Positions 33,210 through 40,974 are shown, counted from the first letter of the stretch. The stretch: 44,507 nucleotides of DNA from Candidatus Omnitrophota bacterium (GCA_013202205.1 JABMSB010000078.1:1-44507); one strand, 5' to 3'. The notes: generated by a model from the letters alone, not told the origin. Made by a program: numbers and translations.

Positions 33210-33266
33210 TAGACTACGGTTGGATGCCAAAAGATGAGTTTGTCCGCTCATGGGGCAACGCATTTC

Positions 33267-33295
33267 TTGACTAGTCCTGTGTTCCATGTTACAAT
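33267..33295 (+). promoter_or_regulatory. Promoter for PilZ gene 6
   Basis: TTGACT (33267-33272), a 17-base spacer and TACAAT (33290-33295), in the 141-base gap before the PilZ gene. This leaves about 50 bases of leader. Confidence 0.6.
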
Positions 33296-33350
33296 TAACT
33301 TAGTTAGTAATGGTTATAATATAAATAGCCATAGGAAAAGGAGGCGTGCT

Positions 33351-33713
33351 ATGGCACCAAATGGACAAGAGAGACGGCGTTTTATAAGGTTAGAAGTCCC
33401 GCTTAAGATGTCTTTTGTAGTTGAGGGGGAGCAGATTATCCGTAGTGAAACCGCTAAGGACATATCGGCGCTCGGGACACGTTTTCAGACGAAACAGAAG
33501 TTGGATGAGAATAAAGCCCTTGAGATGAAGCTGGAGCTTCCCGACACACCCAACCCAGTCCATGTCAAAGGAAAGGTGGCATGGGTGCGTAAGGCCGGGC
33601 TGGAGGACGGCGCACCCCAGGAAGTAGGTATCGAATTTATAAAGATAGAGGAGGACAATAAGAATACTCTCCTCAAGTACCTGTGTGATACTATATATAA
33701 ACAATCACAATAA
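33351..33713 (+). CDS. PilZ-domain protein 6
   Basis: A 120-residue single-domain PilZ protein with intact motifs: RRFIR (Arg9 to Arg13) and Asp37-Ile-Ser39-Ala-Leu-Gly42. It is a close cousin of PilZ protein 3, with the same start pattern and length. AGGAGG lies about 10 bases before the ATG at 33351. The frame is open back to 33234 but the region upstream holds the promoter. A short lipoprotein and a TatA-like gene follow. Confidence 0.87.
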   Translation: MAPNGQERRRFIRLEVPLKMSFVVEGEQIIRSETAKDISALGTRFQTKQKLDENKALEMKLELPDTPNPVHVKGKVAWVRKAGLEDGAPQEVGIEFIKIEEDNKNTLLKYLCDTIYKQSQ

Positions 33714-33722
33714 GGTGATGCG

Positions 33723-34034
33723 ATGAGACTGAGCTATCTGGTTCTTGCGGTAATAATGGTGTTTATGGTTTCAGGTTGCGCTGAAATAGAACCCCCAAAC
33801 CCGGCCAAGATTTTACAAAAACCGCTGGGTGAAATCCCGTTACGTGTGGGTATGACGAAGGCCGAGATCGTCTCTCAATGGGGCGAGCCTGACCTCAAAG
33901 ACGACTCTTCAGGTCGAGAAGATTGGGTATATCGCGGCAGGTATTCAGGCCTCCCCATAGACAGGGGTTATTTGTCTAAGACGAAGCATCTCTATTTTGA
34001 TGGGGATTATCTCGTCGGATTCGATGATAAATAA
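33723..34034 (+). CDS. Small lipoprotein, BamE/SmpA-like
   Basis: A 103-residue lipoprotein. A signal peptide ends in the lipobox VSGC (Cys19), followed by a compact domain with the pattern PLRVGMTKAEIVSQWGEP. GMTxxEVxxxWGxP is the hallmark of BamE/SmpA-like folds (outer-membrane assembly or binding domains). The fold is recognised, the job is not. GGTGATG precedes the ATG. It lies between a PilZ gene and a TatA-like gene. Confidence 0.78.
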   Translation: MRLSYLVLAVIMVFMVSGCAEIEPPNPAKILQKPLGEIPLRVGMTKAEIVSQWGEPDLKDDSSGREDWVYRGRYSGLPIDRGYLSKTKHLYFDGDYLVGFDDK

Positions 34035-34066
34035 GTATCCAAGACTTGCGCTAAGGATAGAGAGAC

Positions 34067-34207
34067 ATGTTTGGATTGGGCGTACAGGAGCCATTGGTAA
34101 TATTCTCTATCATACTACTTGTCCTTGGGGCCGCAAAGGTGCCCGGGATGGGAAGGGTCTTGCGTAAGGTTATAACGGATGGGTTTAAAAAGGCAAAGAA
34201 TACATAA
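34067..34207 (+). CDS. Short TatA/TatE-like protein
   Basis: A 46-residue protein not long enough for most gene callers. It begins MFGLGVQEPLVIF, has one membrane helix (about 8-22), a Gly hinge (VLGAAKVPGMGR) and a basic amphipathic helix (LRKVITDGFKKAKNT). This is the TatA/E plan, which forms the pore of twin-arginine export, but with no C-terminal tail and with Leu before the hinge Gly where TatA has Phe. GGATAGAGAG precedes the ATG. Residues and length fit; TatB and TatC are not in the window. Confidence 0.7.
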   Translation: MFGLGVQEPLVIFSIILLVLGAAKVPGMGRVLRKVITDGFKKAKNT

Positions 34208-34226
34208 AGATCATGAGGTCGCTCTT

Positions 34227-34670
34227 ATGTTAATGGAAAAGATATACAAGGATATAAATGATGCGCTAAAGGCCAAGGACGCGGTAAAGGTATCGACCCT
34301 GAGGATGCTGAAGGCCTCCATAAAGAATGTCCTGATAGAGAAGAAGATCGACAAGCTCGAAGACATCGATGTGATACGCATAATAAACAAGCAGGTGAAG
34401 CAGCGCAAAGATTCTATAGAAAAATTCAAAGAGGGCAAGAGGGAAGACCTGGCGTCTAAGGAAGAGGCAGAAATGAAGATACTGGAATCTTATTTGCCAA
34501 AACAATTGTCAGAGGAGGAGCTTAAAAAGATAATCGGGGAAGCGATAAAGGAGACCGGCGCAGAATCCAAAAAGGATATGGGCAAGGTTATGAAGGCCGC
34601 TATAGAAAAGGTTGCCGGTCGTGCGGACAATAAGATGGTGAGTCGTCTAATATCTGAAAGGTTGAAGTAG
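34227..34670 (+). CDS. GatB/YqeY-domain protein
   Basis: A 147-residue YqeY-like protein. The helical opening (MEKIYKDINDALKAKD) and the C-terminal SKKDMGKVMKAAIEKVAGRAD match the YqeY/GatB C-terminal domain, whose role is probably tRNA-related. The ATG at 34227 has GAGGT eight bases upstream; a longer frame from 34179 overlaps the TatA-like gene and is rejected. Confidence 0.9.
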   Translation: MLMEKIYKDINDALKAKDAVKVSTLRMLKASIKNVLIEKKIDKLEDIDVIRIINKQVKQRKDSIEKFKEGKREDLASKEEAEMKILESYLPKQLSEEELKKIIGEAIKETGAESKKDMGKVMKAAIEKVAGRADNKMVSRLISERLK

Positions 34671-34685
34671 AATATAGCTACTAAT

Positions 34686-35405
34686 ATGAATATAAAAGTT
34701 AGAGAGCAGGCAGGGATTACAATTCTGGATATAGAAGGAAAGGTAGATATAAATTCCGCCGAACTCATTGAGACCGTCGGATGGCTCTTAAAGCAAAACA
34801 GGATGAAGCTGTTGTGTAACTTCGCACAGGTTGAGTCGGTCGATTACAGCGGCCTTTCGGTATTGGCCGTAGCGTATAAGAACGTCTCAAATCACAAAGG
34901 GATGATGAAATTTGTGAACGTCTCAAAGAGCACAGTCGATCTCTTTCATGTAGTGCAGCTGGATAGGGTTTTTGATATATATGAGGATGAGGGATCTGCC
35001 ATAGTCAGTTTTCGTGGCCGCTCATCAACGGTAGATAAGAAACTCCTGCGCCGTCGTTTCAAGAGGCTCGATATACATGTAGTCGTTGAATACTCATTAG
35101 CGGTAAGCAGAAAGACAAAATCCTATAAGCAACGTGTCTTAAATATGAGCGGGGAAGGGTTATTTGTCCATGGCCGCCACACCTTACCGGTCGGCAGCAA
35201 ACTAAAGATGAAACTAAAACTTTCACCAGAAAGCGACGCCATAGATGCAGGCGGCTTGGTGTCATGGTTGGCAGACAAGGAGCTGCAGCCGCATGCCTAC
35301 CCGGGTATGGGCATACAATTTACAGATATCGGTAAAGAAGCGCAAGAAGATATCATCTCCTTTATAGAGAAGAATGTAACCCACCGCAGTGGAACCAATT
35401 TATAA
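34686..35405 (+). CDS. STAS-PilZ fusion protein (PilZ 7)
   Basis: A 239-residue two-domain protein. Residues 1-108 form a STAS domain of the anti-sigma-factor antagonist type with Asp53-Tyr-Ser55-Gly (the SpoIIAA phosphorylation-site region, where DSSG is usual; the Ser is kept). From about 120 a PilZ domain follows with Arg123-Arg-Phe-Lys-Arg127 and Asn153-Met-Ser155-Gly-Glu-Gly158, both motifs intact. It would couple cyclic-di-GMP to a partner-switching pathway. No anti-sigma kinase gene is next to it. The 3' end overlaps the M23 gene by 17 bases. Confidence 0.88.
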   Translation: MNIKVREQAGITILDIEGKVDINSAELIETVGWLLKQNRMKLLCNFAQVESVDYSGLSVLAVAYKNVSNHKGMMKFVNVSKSTVDLFHVVQLDRVFDIYEDEGSAIVSFRGRSSTVDKKLLRRRFKRLDIHVVVEYSLAVSRKTKSYKQRVLNMSGEGLFVHGRHTLPVGSKLKMKLKLSPESDAIDAGGLVSWLADKELQPHAYPGMGIQFTDIGKEAQEDIISFIEKNVTHRSGTNL

Positions 35406-35928
35406 GATATCCACAAAAAAGATACGCCTTCTACTCGCCGCAGTAGTTATTCCCTGCCTTATTATATCCATAACCCGTCTCTATTACTGTGACAAGGTTG
35501 AATATGTCCGCCCGCTTGCCTTAGAGGGTGAAATGCAATTGCGTAATGATAGGTTTGGTGATGGACATTATGCTGCACGCAGAGCGGGCGGCAAAAGACA
35601 TGCAGGGGTCGATATTCTGGCTGATCTGGATACACCGGTTATAGCCATAAGAGGGGGGAGGGCAAGGGCCCTTATAGATGAGGACGGGTTTGGTAATTAC
35701 ATTATTATAACCCATTGGGATGAAACCAAGTCGCTGTACGGGCACCTTTCGAGGGTTTTACTTCCGCCGCTGGGATTTGTCAGGCAGGGTGACGTGATAG
35801 GAGAGGTAGGCAAGACAGGGAATGCTAATTATAAATCAATGAAAGCCCATATGCACTTTGAAATCAGAAGAAAAGGCAAGACCATAGACCCAACATTTAT
35901 CATGGAGGCAGAAAATATAAAGAAATAG
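35389..35928 (+). CDS. M23 (LytM) metallopeptidase, membrane-anchored
   Basis: A 179-residue peptidoglycan endopeptidase with one N-terminal membrane segment (about 12-31). The zinc site is complete: His71-Ala-Gly-Val-Asp75, Tyr-Gly-His119, and His154-Met-His156-Phe-Glu. This contrasts with the NlpD-like protein at 6907, which has lost two ligands. The start is GTG at 35389 inside the STAS-PilZ gene (17-base overlap). It probably cuts stem-peptide cross-links in the periplasm. Confidence 0.88.
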   Translation: MEPIYKISTKKIRLLLAAVVIPCLIISITRLYYCDKVEYVRPLALEGEMQLRNDRFGDGHYAARRAGGKRHAGVDILADLDTPVIAIRGGRARALIDEDGFGNYIIITHWDETKSLYGHLSRVLLPPLGFVRQGDVIGEVGKTGNANYKSMKAHMHFEIRRKGKTIDPTFIMEAENIKK

Positions 35929-35938
35929 AATAATTTTC

Positions 35939-35967
35939 TTGCTTATATTACTAAATAATGTTAAAAT
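35939..35967 (+). promoter_or_regulatory. Promoter before the beta-sandwich/ParA pair
   Basis: TTGCTT (35939-35944), a 17-base spacer and TAAAAT (35962-35967), about 30 bases before the GTG start at 35997. Confidence 0.5.
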
Positions 35968-35996
35968 TTAATGGTAATATAAGGAGTAGATTATAG

Positions 35997-36812
35997 GTGA
36001 CCCTACTGGAGACCAATGATAAAGATCTGAAAAGGTCCTATCATAGATCGAATGGACCTCAGGCGAATGGTCAGACAGTTGGAGAACTTTTGGCGAACAC
36101 CTATATGCCGTCATCCGAGTTAGCCACAAAGACTCTCCAAACCAGATCGACCAAAACGAGGAACTTTCTCCTCTTTTTTGCAACATTAACCACAATCATC
36201 CTGGCAGTAGCTTTAGTTTTTCTATCCCTCAATCGAGTCGATGTCCGTATAAAGGTTGCACCGACCGCCGAATACTACGATTCCCAAACTGTTAGCAAGA
36301 CAGTACCACCCATAGATAGTCCCTCACCGTCTGCACGAGAAAATTTCGATCCCAACATGTATTTTAATCCTTTCCAGGATCAACCGCTGGGAAGGTTCTC
36401 CTATTTTGGCGCCGCAGAAGGTGTCTGTAAATGGGCAGACGGCACACTGACCCTGGTCAACGGCGGCAGTTCAGGATGGGCGAGTGCGTGTTTAGACATG
36501 AGCAAGCCCACAGATCTTTCCTCCGGATTTATATCATTTGTCGTAAGGGGCAAAGAGGGCCAGGAAGGGCTGCACATATTTTTAAGAGATGTATACGGGA
36601 AGAACTCCCTTGCTATACGCCCTTCAGGAGGGAGGCTCCTCTCCGGCTGGCAAAAGATACGTATATCGCCGTCGCAGATAAAGGGCACCATCGATTTAAC
36701 CCACATCTCTCAGGCAAGATTTGAATTCGGATCTATTACCACACAAAATAAGATGGGGACTACCTTATACATAAAAGACATAGAGGTAGCAGAGGGAAGG
36801 GATATCTTATGA
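35997..36812 (+). CDS. Membrane-anchored beta-sandwich (CBM-like) protein
   Basis: A 271-residue protein with a cytoplasmic N-terminus (about 1-55), a membrane segment at about 57-80, a Ser/Pro-rich linker and a C-terminal beta-sandwich from about 120 to 271. The latter reads ADGTLTLVNGGSSGWASA, then FISFVVRGKEG, then LSGWQKIRIS, then LYIKDIEV. This resembles jelly-roll carbohydrate-binding domains (CBM11/CIA30-like). The start is a GTG with AAGGAG 12 bases upstream. The gene overlaps the ParA fusion by four bases, so the two are translationally coupled. The ligand is unknown. Confidence 0.7.
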   Translation: MTLLETNDKDLKRSYHRSNGPQANGQTVGELLANTYMPSSELATKTLQTRSTKTRNFLLFFATLTTIILAVALVFLSLNRVDVRIKVAPTAEYYDSQTVSKTVPPIDSPSPSARENFDPNMYFNPFQDQPLGRFSYFGAAEGVCKWADGTLTLVNGGSSGWASACLDMSKPTDLSSGFISFVVRGKEGQEGLHIFLRDVYGKNSLAIRPSGGRLLSGWQKIRISPSQIKGTIDLTHISQARFEFGSITTQNKMGTTLYIKDIEVAEGRDIL

Positions 36813-37972
36813 GAGTAGTGGCAGTAGCCAATCAAAAAGGTGGTTGCGGCAAGACGACCACATCCATAAACCTCGCTGCATCTTTAGCGCACAGAGGTTG
36901 TTCCACGCTCCTCATAGACCTCGATCCCCAAGCCCACGCATCATTTGGGTTGGGAAGGGACATCTCATCTGCCAAAATTGAAGGGTCGATCTATAATGTT
37001 ATTACAGATATCCCTGAGAGGCGTAAGTCGATCGAAGAAGTTATAATAAAGGTAAGGGACAATCTCCGCCTCGTCCCGTCCCACATATTGTTGAGCACGG
37101 CTGAACAGGAACTTTTTGATAAGATCGATGCGGTATCACGTTTGTACCTGACGCTCAACACGATAGCAGCGCAGTATGATTATGTAGTGATCGATTGTCC
37201 TCCCAGCCTCGGTTTTTTGACATTCAATGCGCTTCGCGCTTCACATATGGTTATCATACCCGTTGAGGTGAGTTTCTTCTCCCTTGTAGGTGTCAATAAG
37301 ATTATAAACATGCTGGAATTGATCCAGCTGAAGATACATCACCTGCCCAAGATAAAAGGGTTGGTCACGATTTATGATAAGCGTTCCAATTTTACCAGAA
37401 GGATGCTTGAGGATATCAAAGGATATTTCAAGAACAACCTCTCCTCAGTGATTATTCGGATTAACATCGCCTTGAAGGAGGCTGCGGATGAGGGTATACC
37501 CGTGCTTGAGCACAAATCAAATTCAAATGGTGCCGTAGACTATCTCGCTCTAGCAGATGAGGTTATCGCTGAGTCTGACAGGATCGGGCTTGAGGGACTT
37601 TATGGTGAGATTCGCAAAAAGGAAGAGCAGCCTTCTCCGGCACCTCCACAGCCGGAGCTTGAGAGTCCGGAGCCTGAGCAGGTTGAGGACCAGATTGCCA
37701 GCGCAGCATTAGCAATAGCAAAGATACTCAAACTCTATGCGCCAAACGCAGCCAATGTGCATATCGTAGGTGACTTCAATGGCTGGCAGGTGAATGACGA
37801 GACCCGCGCCATGAATGTCGGAGGCGGGTGGTGGGAGAAGAAGATAGATTTAAGCCCGGGGGAGTATAGATATAAGTTCTTTGTCGACGGCATCTGGCAC
37901 CACGATCCCCGGGGCGATGAGATAGAAGATGAACCCTCCGGAGAGCGGAGTTCCATACTAAAGATCTCTTAA
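36809..37972 (+). CDS. ParA-type ATPase fused to a glycogen-binding domain
   Basis: A 387-residue fusion. Residues 1-265 are a ParA/Soj ATPase: deviant Walker A KGGCGKTT (10-17), DLDPQAH (37-43), and Walker B VVIDCPPSLG (126-135). A Pro/Glu-rich linker (about 270-300) follows, then from about 308 an AMPK-beta/CBM48-type glycogen-binding domain with IVGDFNGW (319-326), YRYKFFVDG (353-361) and Trp363. Trp326, Lys356 and Trp363 align with the sugar-contacting Trp100, Lys126 and Trp133 of AMPK beta. There is no parB next to it. The start shares ATGA with the upstream gene. Confidence 0.85.
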   Translation: MRVVAVANQKGGCGKTTTSINLAASLAHRGCSTLLIDLDPQAHASFGLGRDISSAKIEGSIYNVITDIPERRKSIEEVIIKVRDNLRLVPSHILLSTAEQELFDKIDAVSRLYLTLNTIAAQYDYVVIDCPPSLGFLTFNALRASHMVIIPVEVSFFSLVGVNKIINMLELIQLKIHHLPKIKGLVTIYDKRSNFTRRMLEDIKGYFKNNLSSVIIRINIALKEAADEGIPVLEHKSNSNGAVDYLALADEVIAESDRIGLEGLYGEIRKKEEQPSPAPPQPELESPEPEQVEDQIASAALAIAKILKLYAPNAANVHIVGDFNGWQVNDETRAMNVGGGWWEKKIDLSPGEYRYKFFVDGIWHHDPRGDEIEDEPSGERSSILKIS

Positions 37973-38001
37973 TTTTTTAAGAGCATATTACCCACCCGAT
38001 A

Positions 38002-38024
38002 GCTCCGGTATCCAGTGCCGGAGC
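38002..38024. other. GC-rich hairpin before the glycosylase gene
   Basis: GCTCCGG (38002-38008), a nine-base loop and CCGGAGC (38018-38024), 30 bases after the ParA fusion stop. There is no T run after it, so it is not a standard terminator, but it may block translation from the in-loop GTG at 38015 or stabilise the upstream message. Confidence 0.45.
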
Positions 38025-38047
38025 GAAATTTAAGCAAAATAGAACTT

Positions 38048-38707
38048 ATGGGCAAATCAGCTACTCAGCTTATCTCGATATATAAACGCCTATGGGCACA
38101 TTTTGGCCCTCGCCACTGGTGGCCTGCCGATACGCCATTTGAGGTTGTGGTAGGTGCCATACTTACGCAAAATACGGCCTGGACAAATGTAGAGCGAGCC
38201 ATTGCGAATTTAAAGAAGGATAGGGTCCTTACGCCCAAGAAGCTCTATAGCTTAAGGCCGAGCCGCCTGGCTTCACTTATCAAGCCGGCAGGATATTACA
38301 ATGTTAAGACGAGGCGCCTGAAGGAGTTTTTACACCTGGTTATGGAGAAATATGATGGAAGCCTTAAGGGCCTATTTAAAAAGGAGACGCTAAGCTTAAG
38401 AGAAGAGTTGCTCGGCGTAAAGGGCATAGGCCCTGAGACGGCAGATAGCATAATGCTCTATGCTGCCGGTAAACCGATATTTGTGGTTGATACTTACACA
38501 AGGCGGATCTTCTCGCGCCACAGGCTTGTAGGCCCAGACATATCATATGGGGATTTACAGGCTTTTTTTATGAAAAACCTTCCCAGAAGACCCAAACTAT
38601 TTAATGAATATCATGCCCTGATTGTCGAGACCGGCAAGAGATTTTGCAAAAAGAAGCCGCTATGTGATATGTGCCCTTTAAAGGAGAAGGGGATTAAGAT
38701 ATCTTGA
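38048..38707 (+). CDS. Endonuclease III-like DNA glycosylase
   Basis: A 219-residue HhH-GPD base-excision enzyme of the endonuclease III-related (HP0602/MagIII-like) group. Its signatures are AILTQNTAWTNVERAI, the helix-hairpin-helix GVKGIGPETAD and VVDTYTRR with the catalytic Asp. The Lys of E. coli Nth is absent, so a monofunctional glycosylase is likely. Three C-terminal cysteines (CKKKPLCDMC) remain where Nth has four for an Fe-S cluster. The ATG at 38048 matches the usual N-terminus; the GTG at 38015 lies in a hairpin loop and is less likely. Confidence 0.85.
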   Translation: MGKSATQLISIYKRLWAHFGPRHWWPADTPFEVVVGAILTQNTAWTNVERAIANLKKDRVLTPKKLYSLRPSRLASLIKPAGYYNVKTRRLKEFLHLVMEKYDGSLKGLFKKETLSLREELLGVKGIGPETADSIMLYAAGKPIFVVDTYTRRIFSRHRLVGPDISYGDLQAFFMKNLPRRPKLFNEYHALIVETGKRFCKKKPLCDMCPLKEKGIKIS

Positions 38708-38733
38708 CAAGATATGCCGCTATCCTGTATCCT
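38704..38733 (+). promoter_or_regulatory. Promoter for the response regulator gene
   Basis: TTGACA (38704-38709), an 18-base spacer and TATCCT (38728-38733), overlapping the glycosylase stop. A GAGGAGG ribosome site precedes the ATG at 38771. Confidence 0.5.
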
Positions 38734-38770
38734 AATATAAAGTATATATTCTTATAACGAGGAGGTTATT

Positions 38771-39244
38771 ATGGCTAAGACAAAGGTGTTGGTTGTTGAT
38801 GATGAGAAGGATGTTTGTGAATTTGCGAAAGATTTCCTGGAGCAAAATAATTATAAGGTCTTCACGGCCCAGAGCGGTGGCGAGGCCTTGACGCTCTTTA
38901 ATTATGAACACCCTGCGATAGTGCTCCTGGACATCAAGATGGACGACATGAACGGGACAGAGGTATTGAAGCAGATAAAAGAGTCTGATAACGAGGTAAA
39001 GGTTATAATGGTCACAGGATACGATGATGAGAAGTGGATATCAGAAGCACGCCGCCTTGGGGCAGATGATTACGTAGCCAAACCGCTTACGACAAAATAC
39101 CTTGCAGATATAGTTCTTCAGAAGATGTCGACTCTTGCAAGGCGTTCTAAAGAAAAGAGCGAGACAAAGAAGGAAGGGAGCGCCTATTTTAAGTGGGAGG
39201 ATGGCAAGTGGCAGGAGATATTGCCGCCAAAAGAGGAATCGTGA
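38771..39244 (+). CDS. Single-domain response regulator
   Basis: A 157-residue receiver-domain protein. The phospho-acceptor is Asp54 (LLDIKM), with acidic Asp10/Asp11, Thr82 and Lys104 (AKPL), so it is competent for phosphorylation. After the receiver (about 120) comes a 37-residue tail with YFKWEDGKWQEI, not a DNA-binding domain, so it acts by protein contact. No histidine kinase is adjacent. It is followed at nine bases by a small conserved protein and then an HD-GYP gene, and may feed that output. Confidence 0.9.
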   Translation: MAKTKVLVVDDEKDVCEFAKDFLEQNNYKVFTAQSGGEALTLFNYEHPAIVLLDIKMDDMNGTEVLKQIKESDNEVKVIMVTGYDDEKWISEARRLGADDYVAKPLTTKYLADIVLQKMSTLARRSKEKSETKKEGSAYFKWEDGKWQEILPPKEES

Positions 39245-39253
39245 GGAAACCGG

Positions 39254-39532
39254 ATGTCCGGAAAGAGACAGACAAGTAAACTTAAGAAGAGATCAGTTCT
39301 CCTTGGGGTGGGTTTTGACGGAAAAGATGGGCATACCAGGATAACGAAGGGGGAGAACTTCTATATCTTTGGGGGATCAAAGAGAACGCACGAGACCATG
39401 CAGGAGAAGACAGCAAAATTTAATGAACAACTAAAGAGGCGGCGCAAAAAGCTCAAAGATATAACATCGGAAGAATTCTACGAAATAGCCGATAGGGTCG
39501 GCCTGGAAGTGCCAAAGGAAGCAAGGCGCTGA
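39254..39532 (+). CDS. Small conserved protein of unknown function
   Basis: A 92-residue basic protein that I do not assign. Its core reads GVGFDGKDGHTRITKGENF and then GGSKRTHETM, followed by a charged helical region ending SEEFYEIADRVGLEV. Short proteins with this DGHxRIT and GGSxxTHE pattern occur in several bacterial phyla without known function. It starts nine bases after the response regulator stop and precedes the HD-GYP gene by 26 bases. The tight linkage suggests the three act together, by inference only. Confidence 0.75.
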   Translation: MSGKRQTSKLKKRSVLLGVGFDGKDGHTRITKGENFYIFGGSKRTHETMQEKTAKFNEQLKRRRKKLKDITSEEFYEIADRVGLEVPKEARR

Positions 39533-39558
39533 AAATAGATTTTAACCCGAAGGGCCTT

Positions 39559-40974
39559 ATGGAGAACCAGAGGATTAAGCTAAATCTCGCCAGTAAGATA
39601 TTCCTGCTCATAGCTATCGCAGTATTGATCTCCATCTTCTCCATCGGCTCACTCAGCTACTTTACCTTAAAGAAGAACCTCCAGGAAGGGTTGTCGAAAT
39701 CACTGGAACATATTGCTATTACAGCCGCGGTCATGATCGATGGAGATAGCCATGAACGCATAGCTTCGATGAAGGATAGGGACTATTTGCAGATACAGTC
39801 TATCCTGCGCCGTGTCAAGGATTCAAATCAGATCACCTCACCCTTATATACCCTCCGCAGATCAGGCAGGGAGGCCGAATTCATCATATCTACCGATTAT
39901 GGGTCACTCCTTGGCGGCAAATACCCATTACGCAGGGAGATGCTGCGTGCTTTAGCGGGTGACGGTAGTAGTTCTACAGGTATATATGAAGACAAAAACG
40001 GTAGGTGGATGTCAGCATATGCCCCTATCAAAAATAGCAGCGGCAAAGTAGTTGCTATATTAGAAGTGGACCATCACGCAGATTTTATAGTCGCACAGCT
40101 CAGAAACAGGCTTTTTATGATTATGAGTCTCTGCCTGTTAGTCTTGATAATAAGTCTCTTGGTCAGCATACCTTTAGTTAAGACGATAACGTCCTCTATC
40201 ATGAAGCTCGATGAAGTAGCCCATCGCCTTGAGAAGGGGGATTATAATTATCCCGTCAAGATAAGTTCGGGCGATGAGGTAGAATACCTGGCTAAGACAT
40301 TTGAGCAGATGAGGTCCTCCCTCAAAAAGCACATTGCGGAACTGAAGGAGACCTGGCTCAGGGAGAAGAAGTCCCACCTCGACTCTATCATAGCCCTTTC
40401 GAAGGCAATAGAGATAAGAGACCCATATACAAAGGGGCATATCGAGCGCGTCTCCCAGTATTCGGCATTGATCGCAGAGGCGATGGGTGTGCCAAAGGAT
40501 GATATCGAGAAGCTGAAGTACGGATGTATCCTGCACGACATAGGTAAGATCGGGATAGACATGGGTATCATAGATAAACCTGCCAAGCTATCGGGCTCAG
40601 AATATACCAAAATAAAGGAACACCCCAAGCTTGGACTGGAAATAATAGCAGGTGTAGAATTCTTAGAGAAGGCGAAGGATATAGTCTTGCATCATCAGGA
40701 AAGATTTGACGGTGGAGGATACCCCTTAGGGTTGCAGGGCGACAAGATACCGGTCTTAGCGCGTATCGTAGCGCTTACCGATGCCTTTGATGCCATGACC
40801 AGTGACCGGCCATACCGCTCACGCATGAAGGATAAGAAGGCCATAGAGACGATAATGGCTGAGAAGGGTAAACAGTTCGATCCTGAGGTATGCAAGGCAT
40901 TTTACAAGGTAAAAGATAAAATCATAAAAGTGAAAGAGATGATAGAAGATGAGCGAGATAAAAAGAAAAAATAA
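39559..40974 (+). CDS. HAMP/HD-GYP cyclic-di-GMP phosphodiesterase
   Basis: A 471-residue membrane receptor enzyme. It has a transmembrane segment (about 12-36), a periplasmic sensor domain (about 40-180), a second segment (184-206), a HAMP linker and a C-terminal HD-GYP domain. The metal and catalytic sites are intact: His294 in YTKGHIERV, His326-Asp327 with GKIG (HDIGKIGID), His355, His378-His379 and GGGYP (385-389). It should hydrolyse cyclic-di-GMP to GMP. Its 3' end overlaps the pentapeptide channel by 26 bases. Confidence 0.93.
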   Translation: MENQRIKLNLASKIFLLIAIAVLISIFSIGSLSYFTLKKNLQEGLSKSLEHIAITAAVMIDGDSHERIASMKDRDYLQIQSILRRVKDSNQITSPLYTLRRSGREAEFIISTDYGSLLGGKYPLRREMLRALAGDGSSSTGIYEDKNGRWMSAYAPIKNSSGKVVAILEVDHHADFIVAQLRNRLFMIMSLCLLVLIISLLVSIPLVKTITSSIMKLDEVAHRLEKGDYNYPVKISSGDEVEYLAKTFEQMRSSLKKHIAELKETWLREKKSHLDSIIALSKAIEIRDPYTKGHIERVSQYSALIAEAMGVPKDDIEKLKYGCILHDIGKIGIDMGIIDKPAKLSGSEYTKIKEHPKLGLEIIAGVEFLEKAKDIVLHHQERFDGGGYPLGLQGDKIPVLARIVALTDAFDAMTSDRPYRSRMKDKKAIETIMAEKGKQFDPEVCKAFYKVKDKIIKVKEMIEDERDKKKK

